DNA from: Sulfitobacter sp. CW3
GTDB taxonomy: Bacteria > Pseudomonadota > Alphaproteobacteria > Rhodobacterales > Rhodobacteraceae
DNA: 64,000 nt
Assembly: GCF_019392245.1 (NCBI RefSeq)
Contig: NZ_JAHXRL010000004.1
Location: forward strand, 434,001 to 498,000
Reading direction: 5' to 3'
The stretch's first letter is position 1. Every line of letters begins with the position of its first letter. The notes beneath the pieces are model-generated. The model was not told the DNA's origin. It saw nothing but the letters and a program-made list of their open reading frames with translations, and searched no databases. This document shows positions 18,387-28,097 of this stretch, one piece after another. The translations under genes and the position numbers were made by a program.

Positions 18387-20135
18387 ATGATGAGTACCAG
18401 TTTTCAGGCACGAAAAACACGCTTTTTAAATCGTTGGCACGCGCGCTCAGCGTCTAAAATGCGCGTGCAAGCCAAAGGTTTCGTGTCGTCGCCCGAACCG
18501 CGTACGATTGGATCCTTTGCCCGTGGCAGGCAGCTTATTGCAGGAAACCTGCTGTTTTCGGGTACGCTGATCCAGGCACCTGATGGGGTGGCACTTTGGG
18601 ACGTTGCCATCCCGGATCACGATTTTGCCGAGGAATTGCACGGCTTTGCATGGTTGGATGATCTGGCCGCTGTCGGTGATCACAAAGCCCGCGAAACGGC
18701 CCAGAAGTGGCTTTGGGGCTGGATTGACCAGTTCGGAAAAGGGCGCGGGATCGGCTGGACGCCTGATCTGACCGGGCGGCGGTTGATCCGCTGGATCAAC
18801 CATGCCCTGTTTGTGTTGCGCGGCACCGAGCAAGACGAAAGTGACGCCTTCTATCGGTCTTTGGCCAGCCAGACCTATTTTCTGTCGCGCCGCTGGCAGG
18901 CTGCGGCCCCCGGATTGCCGCGGTTTGAGGCGTTGACCGGGTTGATTTATGCGGCGCTTTCATTGGAGGGGCTGGAAAATCTGGCCGATCCGGCGATCAA
19001 GGCGTTGGCACGTGAATGCGATGCCCGGATCGACGAACAGGGCGGGCTGCCAACGCGCAACCCCGAAGAGTTGTTACAGGTATTTACCTTGCTAAGCTGG
19101 GCCGCAGCCGCGCTGAGCGATGCAGGGCGCGGCACCCCCAAGGCGCATATGGCCGCGATCGAGCGTATCGCGCCGACCTTGCGGACCTTGCGCCATTCGG
19201 ATGGCAGTCTGGCACGGTTTCACGGTGGTGGGCGCGGGGCAGAGGGCTGGTTGGATCATGCGCTATCAACGGCCAAGATCAAAACGCGGCAGCCTGATGG
19301 GCTGTCGATGGGCTATGCGCGGCTTTCTGCGGGGCGCACCAGTGTGATCATTGACGCAAGCACGCCGCCCACTGGGGAAGAATCGGTTAATGCCCATGCC
19401 TCTGCCCTCGCGTTCGAGCTGACATCGGGGCGCAGGCCATTGATCGTTAACTGCGGTTCGGGCGCTTCGTTCGGCGCTGAGTGGCGCAGGGCCGGGCGCG
19501 CGACACCATCGCATTCTGCGCTGTCGCTGGGGGGATATTCCAGCGCGCGACTGGCCGGTCCGGATCGCCACACCGGCCAAGAGGCATTGATCGAAGGCCC
19601 GACATATGTCCCCGTTGAAATTGAGGCTATGGGCGATGGCACAAAGTTTCAGGGCGCACATAATGGGTATGTCGCGGGCTTTGGGCTGACCCACGCCCGC
19701 ACGATCGAACTGACCTATGATGGCCGTGCCGTCGCGGGCGAAGATATGCTGCTGGCCCTCAAAGATTCCGAAAAGCGCCAGTTTGACCGTGAAATGGACG
19801 CGGTAAAGCTGAAGGGCATCCCGTTCGAGATTCGTTTCCATCTGCATCCCGACGTTGATGCGACGCTTGATCTGGGCGGGGCTGCAATTTCGATGGCGCA
19901 GAAAAGCGGAGAGATTTGGGTGTTCCGTCACGATGGCACCCATAAACTGTCTTTGGAACCAAGCGTTTACCTTGAACGCAATCGCCTAAGACCGCGCGCA
20001 TCTTTGCAAATTGTGCTTGCCGGGCGCGCCACAACATATGCAACGCGGGTCAGGTGGTCCTTGTCCAAAGCGCAGGAAACTGCGATTGGCGTGCGAGATC
20101 TGTCACTAGACGATCCGTATGATGACCAAGACTGA
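18387..20135 (+). CDS. Heparinase II/III family protein
   Basis: The protein has 582 residues from the ATG at 18387, which has AGGGA 8 nt upstream. The N-terminal alpha/alpha-toroid region (LIRWINHALFVLRG, EALTGLIYAALSLEGL) is followed from about residue 320 by the heparinase II/III-like beta-sandwich (GYARLSAGRTSVIIDAS, SHSALSLGGYSSARL). I see no signal peptide, which is common in this alphaproteobacterial subgroup lying next to rsmB and purH. Whether it cleaves a uronic acid polysaccharide is unproven, and the conserved genomic position hints at an envelope housekeeping role (inference). Confidence 0.86.
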   Translation: MMSTSFQARKTRFLNRWHARSASKMRVQAKGFVSSPEPRTIGSFARGRQLIAGNLLFSGTLIQAPDGVALWDVAIPDHDFAEELHGFAWLDDLAAVGDHKARETAQKWLWGWIDQFGKGRGIGWTPDLTGRRLIRWINHALFVLRGTEQDESDAFYRSLASQTYFLSRRWQAAAPGLPRFEALTGLIYAALSLEGLENLADPAIKALARECDARIDEQGGLPTRNPEELLQVFTLLSWAAAALSDAGRGTPKAHMAAIERIAPTLRTLRHSDGSLARFHGGGRGAEGWLDHALSTAKIKTRQPDGLSMGYARLSAGRTSVIIDASTPPTGEESVNAHASALAFELTSGRRPLIVNCGSGASFGAEWRRAGRATPSHSALSLGGYSSARLAGPDRHTGQEALIEGPTYVPVEIEAMGDGTKFQGAHNGYVAGFGLTHARTIELTYDGRAVAGEDMLLALKDSEKRQFDREMDAVKLKGIPFEIRFHLHPDVDATLDLGGAAISMAQKSGEIWVFRHDGTHKLSLEPSVYLERNRLRPRASLQIVLAGRATTYATRVRWSLSKAQETAIGVRDLSLDDPYDDQD

Positions 20136-20150
20136 CCCAAGGAACCCCTT

Positions 20151-21737
20151 ATGCCCGATTTGTACCCCGTATCCCGCGCGCTTCTTTCTGTTTCTGACAA
20201 GACCGGATTGGTCGAACTAGGTCAGGCGTTGGTATCCCACGGGGTTGAATTGCTAAGCACCGGCGGCACCGCCAAAGCATTGCGCGACGCCGGTCTGGCC
20301 GTAAAGGACGTATCCGAGGTTACAGGATTTCCCGAAATGATGGACGGTCGGGTCAAGACCCTGCACCCAGTGGTGCATGGCGGTTTGCTGGCTTTGCGCG
20401 ACAATGACGAACATGTCGCGGCGATGGACAAGCACGGAATCGGCGCAATCGATCTGGTGGTGGTCAATCTGTACCCGTTCGAAGAAACAGTCGCCAAAGG
20501 TGCCGAATACGGTGAAGTGATCGAGAACATCGACATCGGTGGCCCTGCGATGATCCGTTCTGCCGCGAAGAACCACGGCTTTGTTAACGTGATCGTCGAT
20601 GTCGAAGATTACGCGGTCGTGATCAAGGAGCTGGGCGAGAACAACGGCCAGACATCTTACGCCCTGCGTCAGCGGTTGGCACAGACAGCATATGCCCGCA
20701 CAGCGGCCTATGACACAGCTGTTAGCACATGGATGGCAGCACAGGTTGGCGGCACGCCGCGGCGTCGCACTGTTGGTGGCACATTGGCGCAGACCTTGCG
20801 CTATGGCGAAAACCCGCACCAGTCGGCGGCCTTTTACACAGACGGCTCGAACCGCCCCGGCGTTGCGACGGCAACCCAGCATCAGGGCAAAGAACTGTCC
20901 TATAATAACATCAACGACACGGATGCAGCCTATGAGCTGGTCAGCGAATTTGATCCGGCCCAAGGGCCTGCCTGCGCGATCATCAAGCACGCGAACCCTT
21001 GCGGTGTGGCGCGTGGTACGTCGATGGTGGATGCCTATTCCCGTGCATTCGATTGCGACCGCACGTCGGCCTTTGGTGGGATTATCGCGCTGAACCAGAC
21101 GCTGGACGGCGAAACCGCCGAAGCGATCAGCGAAATCTTTACCGAAGTTGTGATTGCCCCCGGTGCGACCGACGACGCCAAGGCGATCTTTGCCAAGAAA
21201 AAGAACCTGCGTTTGCTGACCAGCAACGGTCTGGCGGACCCGACAGTGGCTGCGCTGGCGTTCCGTCAGGTTTCGGGCGGCTATCTGGTGCAGGACAAGG
21301 ACGTTGGCCGGATCACCATGGACGATCTGAAGATCGTGACCAAGCGCCAGCCGTCGGATCAGGAACTGGCCGATATGATGTTTGCATGGACCGTTGCCAA
21401 ACACGTCAAATCCAACGCGATCATCTATGTCAAAGACGGTGCGACCGTTGGCGTTGGTGCCGGCCAGATGAGCCGCGTTGACAGCACGCGTATCGCGGCA
21501 CGCAAGGCACAAGACATGGCCGAAGTCATGGGCCTGCCCGCGCCATTGACCCAAGGGTCGGTTGTGGCATCCGATGCGTTCTTCCCCTTTGCGGACGGTC
21601 TGATCACCGCAGCCGAGGCCGGTGCGACAGCACTGATCCAGCCCGGTGGTTCCATGCGCGATGACGAGGTGATTTCAGCGGCGGACGAGGCAGGGCTGGC
21701 CATGGTCTTTACCGGCATGCGTCATTTCCGGCACTAA
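20151..21737 (+). CDS. purH: Bifunctional AICAR transformylase / IMP cyclohydrolase PurH
   Basis: The 528-residue enzyme catalyses the last two steps of IMP synthesis. The N-terminal MGS-like cyclohydrolase domain (about 1-195) has [15 protein letters not shown] and GRVKTLHP. The transformylase domain (about 200-528) has [19 protein letters not shown] and the C-terminal DAFFPFADG. Length and domains are normal. It follows the heparinase-like gene by 15 nt. Confidence 0.97.
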   Translation: MPDLYPVSRALLSVSDKTGLVELGQALVSHGVELLSTGGTAKALRDAGLAVKDVSEVTGFPEMMDGRVKTLHPVVHGGLLALRDNDEHVAAMDKHGIGAIDLVVVNLYPFEETVAKGAEYGEVIENIDIGGPAMIRSAAKNHGFVNVIVDVEDYAVVIKELGENNGQTSYALRQRLAQTAYARTAAYDTAVSTWMAAQVGGTPRRRTVGGTLAQTLRYGENPHQSAAFYTDGSNRPGVATATQHQGKELSYNNINDTDAAYELVSEFDPAQGPACAIIKHANPCGVARGTSMVDAYSRAFDCDRTSAFGGIIALNQTLDGETAEAISEIFTEVVIAPGATDDAKAIFAKKKNLRLLTSNGLADPTVAALAFRQVSGGYLVQDKDVGRITMDDLKIVTKRQPSDQELADMMFAWTVAKHVKSNAIIYVKDGATVGVGAGQMSRVDSTRIAARKAQDMAEVMGLPAPLTQGSVVASDAFFPFADGLITAAEAGATALIQPGGSMRDDEVISAADEAGLAMVFTGMRHFRH

Positions 21738-21766
21738 GGGTCAAAGTACAGGTTACAAGGGTCGGT

Positions 21767-22264
21767 ATGCGTATCATTTTCTGGGCTGGTTTCACGGCCT
21801 TTATTCTGGATCAGCTTAGCAAATACATCGTGATCCACGCGATGGAGCTAAGCCGTATCCGCACGATTGATGTGCTGCCGCCCTTGATCAATTTCCGCTA
21901 CGGGGAAAACCGGGGCATCAACTTTGGCTTGTTTGGCGACGGTTCTGACGCAAGCCGGTGGATTTTGATCGCGCTGGCTTGCGCGATATGTCTGGGTATT
22001 CTGGTTTGGGCCTACCGGCACGCCATGGGCTATTGGGCCAAGGTTAGCGCGGGCTTGCTGATCGGCGGTGCATTGGCGAATGTCGTGGACCGGCTGCTAT
22101 ATGGCTATGTTCTTGATTTTCTGAACATGTCCTGCTGCGGGATCAACAACCCGTTCGTCTTTAACATCGCGGATGTGTTTATCTTTGCGGGTGCTTTCGG
22201 ATTGATATTCTTTACGTCCGATTCCAAGACTGCGTCCAATAAACCCCTTAAAAAAGGCCAGTGA
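21767..22264 (+). CDS. lspA: Lipoprotein signal peptidase LspA
   Basis: The 165-residue inner-membrane protein has four predicted transmembrane helices. The catalytic aspartate dyad of signal peptidase II is visible in ANVVDRLLYGYVLDFL and FNIADVFIF, and the N-terminal LDQLSKYIV block is conserved. It cleaves prolipoproteins ahead of the lipidated cysteine; the next gene encodes such a lipoprotein. Confidence 0.94.
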   Translation: MRIIFWAGFTAFILDQLSKYIVIHAMELSRIRTIDVLPPLINFRYGENRGINFGLFGDGSDASRWILIALACAICLGILVWAYRHAMGYWAKVSAGLLIGGALANVVDRLLYGYVLDFLNMSCCGINNPFVFNIADVFIFAGAFGLIFFTSDSKTASNKPLKKGQ

Positions 22265-22315
22265 CATTTGCCGCCTGCCTGCGGTAGGTATGTGCAGACC
22301 TCAAGGAGACCCGTC

Positions 22316-22819
22316 ATGCGCATTGTCGCCGCTCTTGTTTTGATATCGCTTGCGCTTGCTGGCTGCGCCAACGATGGCTTGCGTGAAATTCGTGGATCGG
22401 CCATGGGGCCTGATGAATTCATGGTTCAACCTGTGAAACCCTTGGTGGAACCTGCCAATTATACCGATCTTCCGACACCGACACCCGGACAGGCAAACCT
22501 GACGGATCGCAATGCCATTGCCGAAGGTATCGCAGCCTTTGGCGGCCGACCCGAGGCGACAGCGGGCGGTATTCCGGCCAGCGATGGGGCCTTGGTCCAG
22601 CAGGCCAGCCGCTTTGGCGTGACACCTGAAATCCGTCAAGAGCTGGCTGAATCGGACGCGGCATTCCGCAAACGCAAGGCGCGGTTCACGCAGTTCAAGA
22701 TCGTCCCGACGGATCGCTACAATCAGGCCTACCGCGGGCAGTCTCTTGATGCCGAGGCCGAGGCCGCGCGCTGGCGCAGTGCAGGCGCACGCACACCTTC
22801 TGCACCACCGGCTGATTGA
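22316..22819 (+). CDS. DUF3035 lipoprotein, BamF-like
   Basis: The 167-residue protein has a lipoprotein signal with lipobox LALAGC (Cys16). The conserved block RGPDEF-like (MGPDEFMVQPVKPLVEP) and later FRKRKARFTQF fit DUF3035, the alphaproteobacterial BamF-type outer-membrane assembly component. CAAGGAG precedes the ATG at 22316; the longer frame from 22268 has no signal peptide. Position after lspA and before the M16 pair is characteristic of the order. Confidence 0.85.
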   Translation: MRIVAALVLISLALAGCANDGLREIRGSAMGPDEFMVQPVKPLVEPANYTDLPTPTPGQANLTDRNAIAEGIAAFGGRPEATAGGIPASDGALVQQASRFGVTPEIRQELAESDAAFRKRKARFTQFKIVPTDRYNQAYRGQSLDAEAEAARWRSAGARTPSAPPAD

Positions 22820-22943
22820 TCAAATACGCGCGTCATGCCGCCGTCTGGCGGGTGCGGCGAAATTACAAATCTGTTAGGTCTCTTGATTGCACGGTGGGGT
22901 GGCGTAAGTAGGGTCACACAGGACCCTGCTCAAAGGACCAACC

Positions 22944-24287
22944 ATGATCAGATTTCCGGCTTTGGCCGCGTTCGTTTCATTTTTGCTGCCCGCCTCGTTC
23001 GCTGTTGCGGCCCAGAATGAAGCCGTAACGCATTTCACCTTGGACAACGGGATGGAGGTCGTGGTCATCGAGGATCACCGATCCCCTTCGGTTCAGCAAA
23101 TGGTCTGGTATCGGGCAGGATCTGCGGACGAACCCAAGGGATCATCAGGTGTCGCGCATTTCCTTGAGCATCTATTGTTCAAAGCGACCGATAAAATGGC
23201 GTCGGGTGAATTTTCAGCGACGGTCGCCAAGAACGGTGGCCGTGACAACGCATTTACCAGCTACGATTACACGGCATATTTCCAACGTGTCGCGGCGGAC
23301 CGTCTGGAACTGATGATGCAAATGGAATCGGACCGGATGAAAAACATCCGCCTGACGCCTGATAACATCGCAACCGAACGCGATGTCATCATCGAGGAAC
23401 GTAACCAACGTACCGAGAATGACCCCGGTGCGCTGTTCCAAGAGCAAATGAACGCGGCGCAATATCTGAACCATCGCTATGGCACGCCAGTGATTGGCTG
23501 GATGCACGAAATGCAGGCGCTTGATCTGGAAGACGCGCTTGGCTTTTATGAGCTGTATTATTCGCCAAACAACGCAATTTTGGTGGTGTCCGGTGATGTC
23601 GAACCAAAAGAGGTTCACCGCCTGGCCGAACAATATTACGGCGTGATCCCTGCCAACCCGCACCTTCCAGAGCGGCTGCGTACCCAAGAGCCGCCGCAAA
23701 CTGCCGAACGGCGCGTCATCTTTCGCGATCCGCGTGTCGCACAGGAATATGTCAGCCGGTCCTATCTGGCACAGGAACGCGATCCGGGGGACCAAAAAAC
23801 AGCAGCCGCTTTGACGATGCTGGCAGAAATTCTGGGGGGTGGGACAACATCCTATCTGGCGGAAAAGCTGCAGTTTGATGCGCAGATCGTTACATATTCT
23901 TCGGCTTATTACCAAGGTCGGTCGTTGGACGACACAACCTTTGATCTGGTCGTTGTACCGCGCCCCGATGTGACGCTGGAGGCCGCCGAAAACGCGATGG
24001 ATGCCGCCATTTCGACCTTTATGAAAGAGGGTGTCGATCCCGAGCAGTTGAAGCGGATCAAAGCGCAAATGCGTGCCGAACAGGTTTATTCTCGCGACAA
24101 CGCAGAAAGAGTCGCCAACCGCTATGGCGGTGCATTGGCAATCGGGTTGAGCGTACAGGATGTGCAGGATTGGCCGGATGTTCTTGAGGCCGTAACAGCC
24201 GAGGACATCATGCAAGCAGCCCGCGATGTTTTTAACCCCGAGGCATCTGTCACGGGATGGTTGATGCGCGAAGAGGTGACCCAATGA
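22944..24287 (+). CDS. M16 family zinc metallopeptidase, catalytic subunit
   Basis: The 447-residue protein has an N-terminal signal peptide (AALAAFVSFLLPASFAVAA-like hydrophobic run), so it is exported. The inverted zinc motif HFLEH is at residues 72-76 with the distal glutamate in the following helix, and the domain pair M16/M16_C fits the pitrilysin family. It probably acts with the next gene as a heterodimeric periplasmic peptidase (inference from mitochondrial processing peptidase-like pairs). The next gene overlaps its stop. Confidence 0.92.
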   Translation: MIRFPALAAFVSFLLPASFAVAAQNEAVTHFTLDNGMEVVVIEDHRSPSVQQMVWYRAGSADEPKGSSGVAHFLEHLLFKATDKMASGEFSATVAKNGGRDNAFTSYDYTAYFQRVAADRLELMMQMESDRMKNIRLTPDNIATERDVIIEERNQRTENDPGALFQEQMNAAQYLNHRYGTPVIGWMHEMQALDLEDALGFYELYYSPNNAILVVSGDVEPKEVHRLAEQYYGVIPANPHLPERLRTQEPPQTAERRVIFRDPRVAQEYVSRSYLAQERDPGDQKTAAALTMLAEILGGGTTSYLAEKLQFDAQIVTYSSAYYQGRSLDDTTFDLVVVPRPDVTLEAAENAMDAAISTFMKEGVDPEQLKRIKAQMRAEQVYSRDNAERVANRYGGALAIGLSVQDVQDWPDVLEAVTAEDIMQAARDVFNPEASVTGWLMREEVTQ

Positions 24288-25600
24288 GACTGATTTACGC
24301 ATTTATTCTGACCGTGCTGGTGGCCGTGCCCGCCCGGGCCGAGGTGAATATTCAGGAGGTCACATCCCCCGGCGGCCTGAAGGCGTGGCTGGTAGAAGAA
24401 CCGTCGATCCCCTTTGTGGCGCTGGATATATCGTTTCGTGGCGGTGCGTCCCCTGAAGCCGCTGGCAAACGCGGCGCGATCAACTTGATGACTGCCCTGC
24501 TGGAAGAAGGCGCGGGCAGCATGGATGCGCGAGAGTTCGCACGGGCGTCGGAGGGGCTGGCATCCAGTTTTAGGTTCAGCGTCGATGATGATGAGCTGAA
24601 TGTGTCGGCGCGGTTTCTGACCGAAAATCAGGACGCATCGGTGGCCCTGTTAAAAGAGGCCCTGCAAAACCCCAGCTTTGATGCCGATGCGATTGAACGG
24701 GTGCGGGATCAAGTGCTGTTGAGCATCCGGTCGAGCGCGAAAGACCCCGGCGATATTGCCCGTAAAACCATGGATGGGTTGCTTTATGGGGATCATCCTT
24801 ACGGCTCTTCGTTAAGTGGTTCGGTGAATACAGTGTCAGCTTTGACGCGCGATGATCTGGTCGCGGCGCATCGCGATGTTCTTACCCGTGATCGTATTTT
24901 TATCGGGGTTGCGGGGGATATTACGCCTCAGGCATTGGGCTTGTTGCTGGATGATTTGCTGGGCGGGTTGCCTGAAACAGGCGCGCCGCTGCCAGCGCCT
25001 GCGGATGTGAACATACCATCCGGTGTTACGGTCGTTGATTTCCCGACGCCGCAATCCGTGGCGCTGTTTGCGCAAAAGGGGATCGCGCATAAAGACGAGG
25101 ATTGGTTTGCGGCCACCGTGATGAACCACATTTTGGGCGGGGGATCGTTTGAAAGCCGTCTGATGGCTGAGGTGCGTGAAAAACGCGGACTGACCTATGG
25201 TGTCTATTCTTATCTGGCACCGATGGATTTGGCCGCAACCTATCAAGGGTCGGTCAGTTCGGCCAACGACCGCATTGCAGAAGCGATCAGTGTGATCCGC
25301 GACGAATGGAAAGAGATGGCTGAAAACGGCGCGACTGCCCAAGAGTTGGACGATGCCAAAACCTATATTACCGGGTCATATCCGTTGCGGTTTGATGGTA
25401 ACCAACAGATTGCTGGCATTCTTGTTGGGATGCAGATGTTGGGCCTGCCCATCGACTATATTGCGACACGCAATGATAAAGTCGATGCGGTCACCCTAGA
25501 AGATGTGCGCCGCGTCTCGGCCGAGTTGCTGGACCCCGAGGGGTTGGCGTTTGTCGTTGTCGGCCAGCCTGAGGGCCTTGAGACAACTGCTGGCGACTAG
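24284..25600 (+). CDS. M16 family protein lacking the zinc motif (partner subunit)
   Basis: The 438-residue protein starts at an ATGA overlap with the upstream peptidase, with GAGGTGA as ribosome binding site, and has a signal peptide (LIYAFILTVLVAVPARA). At the position of HxxEH it has INLMTALLEEG, so the zinc ligands are missing. The substrate-binding REKRGLTYGVYS block of the second domain is intact. It is therefore the non-catalytic half of an active/inactive M16 pair. Confidence 0.92.
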   Translation: MRLIYAFILTVLVAVPARAEVNIQEVTSPGGLKAWLVEEPSIPFVALDISFRGGASPEAAGKRGAINLMTALLEEGAGSMDAREFARASEGLASSFRFSVDDDELNVSARFLTENQDASVALLKEALQNPSFDADAIERVRDQVLLSIRSSAKDPGDIARKTMDGLLYGDHPYGSSLSGSVNTVSALTRDDLVAAHRDVLTRDRIFIGVAGDITPQALGLLLDDLLGGLPETGAPLPAPADVNIPSGVTVVDFPTPQSVALFAQKGIAHKDEDWFAATVMNHILGGGSFESRLMAEVREKRGLTYGVYSYLAPMDLAATYQGSVSSANDRIAEAISVIRDEWKEMAENGATAQELDDAKTYITGSYPLRFDGNQQIAGILVGMQMLGLPIDYIATRNDKVDAVTLEDVRRVSAELLDPEGLAFVVVGQPEGLETTAGD

Positions 25601-25642
25601 GCCGTGACCGAATTGAGGCGCTGACGCGCCACATGATGTTTT

Positions 25643-25663
25643 GCCGGACCTTGGCGGTCCGGC
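25643..25663. terminator. Hairpin between convergent M16 and ALDH16 genes
   Basis: GCCGGACC pairs perfectly with GGTCCGGC around a 5-nt loop. It has no strong T-tract but lies between two converging transcripts and is followed directly by a dispersed-repeat copy, so it may act bidirectionally. Confidence 0.5.
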
Positions 25664-25665
25664 GT

Positions 25666-25698
25666 GCCTTCGGCGAGGATATTTATAAGCCAGAGAAG
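25666..25698 (-). repeat. Dispersed intergenic repeat, copy A
   Basis: On the minus strand this reads CTTCTCTGGCTTATAAATAT followed by CCTCGCCGAAGGC, 33 nt in all. It sits in the 3' intergenic space of convergent genes, 10 nt from the ALDH16 stop. Confidence 0.8.
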
Positions 25699-25708
25699 AT
25701 GATCGGAG

Positions 25709-28048
25709 TTATTCGCCGTAGGGGATCCAGATGTTTTTAACTTCGGTGGATGCTTGCAGGAAGATGTGCCCTTCGCCGGACGCGCTGGACCAGTCGCGGG
25801 CTTGACCGTTGTTGACCCATGTTCGTTTGAGGTTTTGCGCCGATGCGTTTTCAATCAATTGGCTAAGCGGTTCGGCACCAAAGCTCCAGACTGCATCGAC
25901 ATCCATGTGGCGCGCCATCGTTTCGGCAAGGTCCGTGTGGGGGCCGGTCAGGATGTTGACCACGCCCGCCGGGACGTCCGACGTTTCAAGAACTTGCACG
26001 AAATCGGTTGATGATAGCGGGAACGGCGTGCTGGCAGCCAGAATGACGCGGTTACCCATCGCGATGGCGGGTGCCATGCAAGAAATAAGGCCAAGCAGGG
26101 GTGCCTCATCCGGGCAGATGGCACCGATGACGCCCACGGGTTCTTTCATAGCAAGTGCGGCCCCGCGAATGGGGACACCGTGCACTTGGCCATCATATTT
26201 GTCGGCCCATGCTGCATAGGTAAACAGACGGCTGATTGATGCGGCGACCTCTTTTGCGCCCGATTTTCCGCCTTGCATGGCATCAAGCCTATTGGCGAAC
26301 TCGTCGCTTCGGGCGGCCAGGTTTTCCGCGATATAATACAGGATTTGTGCCCGCAGGTGGCCTGTCGTTTTGCTCCAGCCTTTCGCGGCATGGGCGGCTT
26401 CGACTGCGTTGCGGACATCTTTTCGCCCAGCCAAAGATACATGGCCCAAAAGCCCGCCGGATTTGGCCCAGATCGGGGCGGATTGCCCGCCGTCAGGGCG
26501 CGCTTGTTTGCCGCCGATATAAAGCTTTGCCGTGCGGTCAATCCCGCCTTCTGGGCTGCCTTTGCCCTGCATCGGCGCGGGTGTCTTAAGGGGCTTTGGG
26601 TCGTCTTTAGGCTTGGTATAGGCGGTCAGACCTTCCCACCCGCCTTCGCGGCCAAAGCCGCTTTCGCGCAGGCCGCCAAACCCCGCTGCGGCATCCAGCA
26701 TGTTGGTACCGTTGATCCAGACCACGCCGGCCACCAACTTGGGCGCGATATCAAGGGCAAGATTGATGTTCTCGGACCAGATCGTCGCGGCAAGACCATA
26801 GCGGGTATTGTTTGCGACTGCCACGGCCTCTTCCGGGGTGCGGAAGGTCGTGGACACCAGAACGGGGCCAAAGATTTCCTCTTGCATCAAGGTGTCGGCG
26901 GGGCTGAGACCGGTGATAAGGGTTGGTGGATAGAAACAACCGCTTTTGGGAATGTCGCCCGCGGTAAACACGTCACCAGCACTATTAGATGTGACCAAAT
27001 CAGTGACACGTTGCACCTGCACAGGATCGACCAGCGCGCCGACATCGATGGATTTGTCCAAGGGGTTGCCAACGCGCAATTTCGCCATCCGGGTACGCAA
27101 TTTGGCATAGAACCGATCGGCAACGGGTTCGTGGACCAACAGCCGCGAACCGGCACAGCACACCTGTCCTTGATTAAACCAAATCGCATCCACCAGCCCC
27201 TCGACTGCGGAATCCAGATCGGCGTCATCAAACACGATATAGGGGGATTTTCCGCCCAGCTCGAGGGTCAGCGCCTTGCCGCTGCCTGCGGTTTCTTCGC
27301 GGATGCGGCGGCCCACGGCTGTCGATCCGGTAAACGCTATTTTGTCTACATCGGCGTTCACGATCATCTGACCAACCGCGCCATCGCCAGTCACGATATT
27401 CACAACACCTTTGGGCAATCCGGCTTGTTGGCAGATATCGGCAAACATCATAGCCGTAAGCGATGTGTATTCGGCAGGCTTCAGGACCACAGTGTTCCCC
27501 ATGGCAAGGGCGGGTGCCACTTTCCACGCCAACATCAGCAAGGGGAAGTTCCACGGAATAATCTGGCCGCACACACCTAGCGCCTGCGCGTCGGGCAGTT
27601 CGCTTTCCATCAGCTGTGCCATCCCGGCGTGGTAATAGAAATGGCGTTGCGCCAACGGGATATCGACATCGCGGGCTTCGCGGATCGGTTTGCCGTTGTC
27701 CAATGTCTCAAGCACCGCAAACAGGCGGCTGTGCTTTTGCAGCAGCCGCGCGATCGCATAAAGGTATTTCGCGCGCTCATGGCCAGACAGCTTTGCCCAT
27801 TTGGGTTGCGCTTTGCGTGCGGCGGCGACGGCTGTATCAACTTCGCCCTGCGTCGCTTGGGTAAGATTGGCCAACACGTTCCCATTCGCCGGATTGCGGC
27901 TTTCAAAGTCATCTCTGGGATCTGTGAATGCGCCATCTATGTAATGGCCAAACCGGCTGCCCTGATCGACCAACCATGCCAGGGCATCAGCGGCGGATTC
28001 GGGGGCGACCCCATAGTCCATGGTCTCATAGATTTCGGAAACGCTCAT
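25709..28048 (-). CDS. ALDH16-type two-domain aldehyde dehydrogenase
   Basis: The 779-residue protein has a complete N-terminal aldehyde dehydrogenase domain (about 1-490), with catalytic cysteine in GQVCCAGSR and LELGGKSPY. A second, incomplete ALDH-like domain (about 510-779) has a recognisable PVGVIGAICP segment but no catalytic cysteine block. This is the ALDH16 layout, in which the pseudo-domain aids assembly. The start at 28048 follows an AAGGGTGA site; a TTG six codons earlier is less likely. It lies 49 nt downstream of deoC, whose acetaldehyde product is a plausible substrate. Confidence 0.88.
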   Translation of the reverse strand: MSVSEIYETMDYGVAPESAADALAWLVDQGSRFGHYIDGAFTDPRDDFESRNPANGNVLANLTQATQGEVDTAVAAARKAQPKWAKLSGHERAKYLYAIARLLQKHSRLFAVLETLDNGKPIREARDVDIPLAQRHFYYHAGMAQLMESELPDAQALGVCGQIIPWNFPLLMLAWKVAPALAMGNTVVLKPAEYTSLTAMMFADICQQAGLPKGVVNIVTGDGAVGQMIVNADVDKIAFTGSTAVGRRIREETAGSGKALTLELGGKSPYIVFDDADLDSAVEGLVDAIWFNQGQVCCAGSRLLVHEPVADRFYAKLRTRMAKLRVGNPLDKSIDVGALVDPVQVQRVTDLVTSNSAGDVFTAGDIPKSGCFYPPTLITGLSPADTLMQEEIFGPVLVSTTFRTPEEAVAVANNTRYGLAATIWSENINLALDIAPKLVAGVVWINGTNMLDAAAGFGGLRESGFGREGGWEGLTAYTKPKDDPKPLKTPAPMQGKGSPEGGIDRTAKLYIGGKQARPDGGQSAPIWAKSGGLLGHVSLAGRKDVRNAVEAAHAAKGWSKTTGHLRAQILYYIAENLAARSDEFANRLDAMQGGKSGAKEVAASISRLFTYAAWADKYDGQVHGVPIRGAALAMKEPVGVIGAICPDEAPLLGLISCMAPAIAMGNRVILAASTPFPLSSTDFVQVLETSDVPAGVVNILTGPHTDLAETMARHMDVDAVWSFGAEPLSQLIENASAQNLKRTWVNNGQARDWSSASGEGHIFLQASTEVKNIWIPYGE

Positions 28049-28097
28049 GGCTTCACCCTTTTTCAAATACTCAAATTCAACACCCGCTACGCGCGGC

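Noticed and set aside
20253-21554. 433-codon minus-strand frame opposite purH
   Set aside because: Shadow of purH; no plausible domain or ribosome binding site.
24257-25600. Earlier start of the second M16 gene
   Set aside because: The extension lies in the upstream peptidase gene, spoils the signal peptide and lacks the ribosome binding site present at the ATGA overlap.
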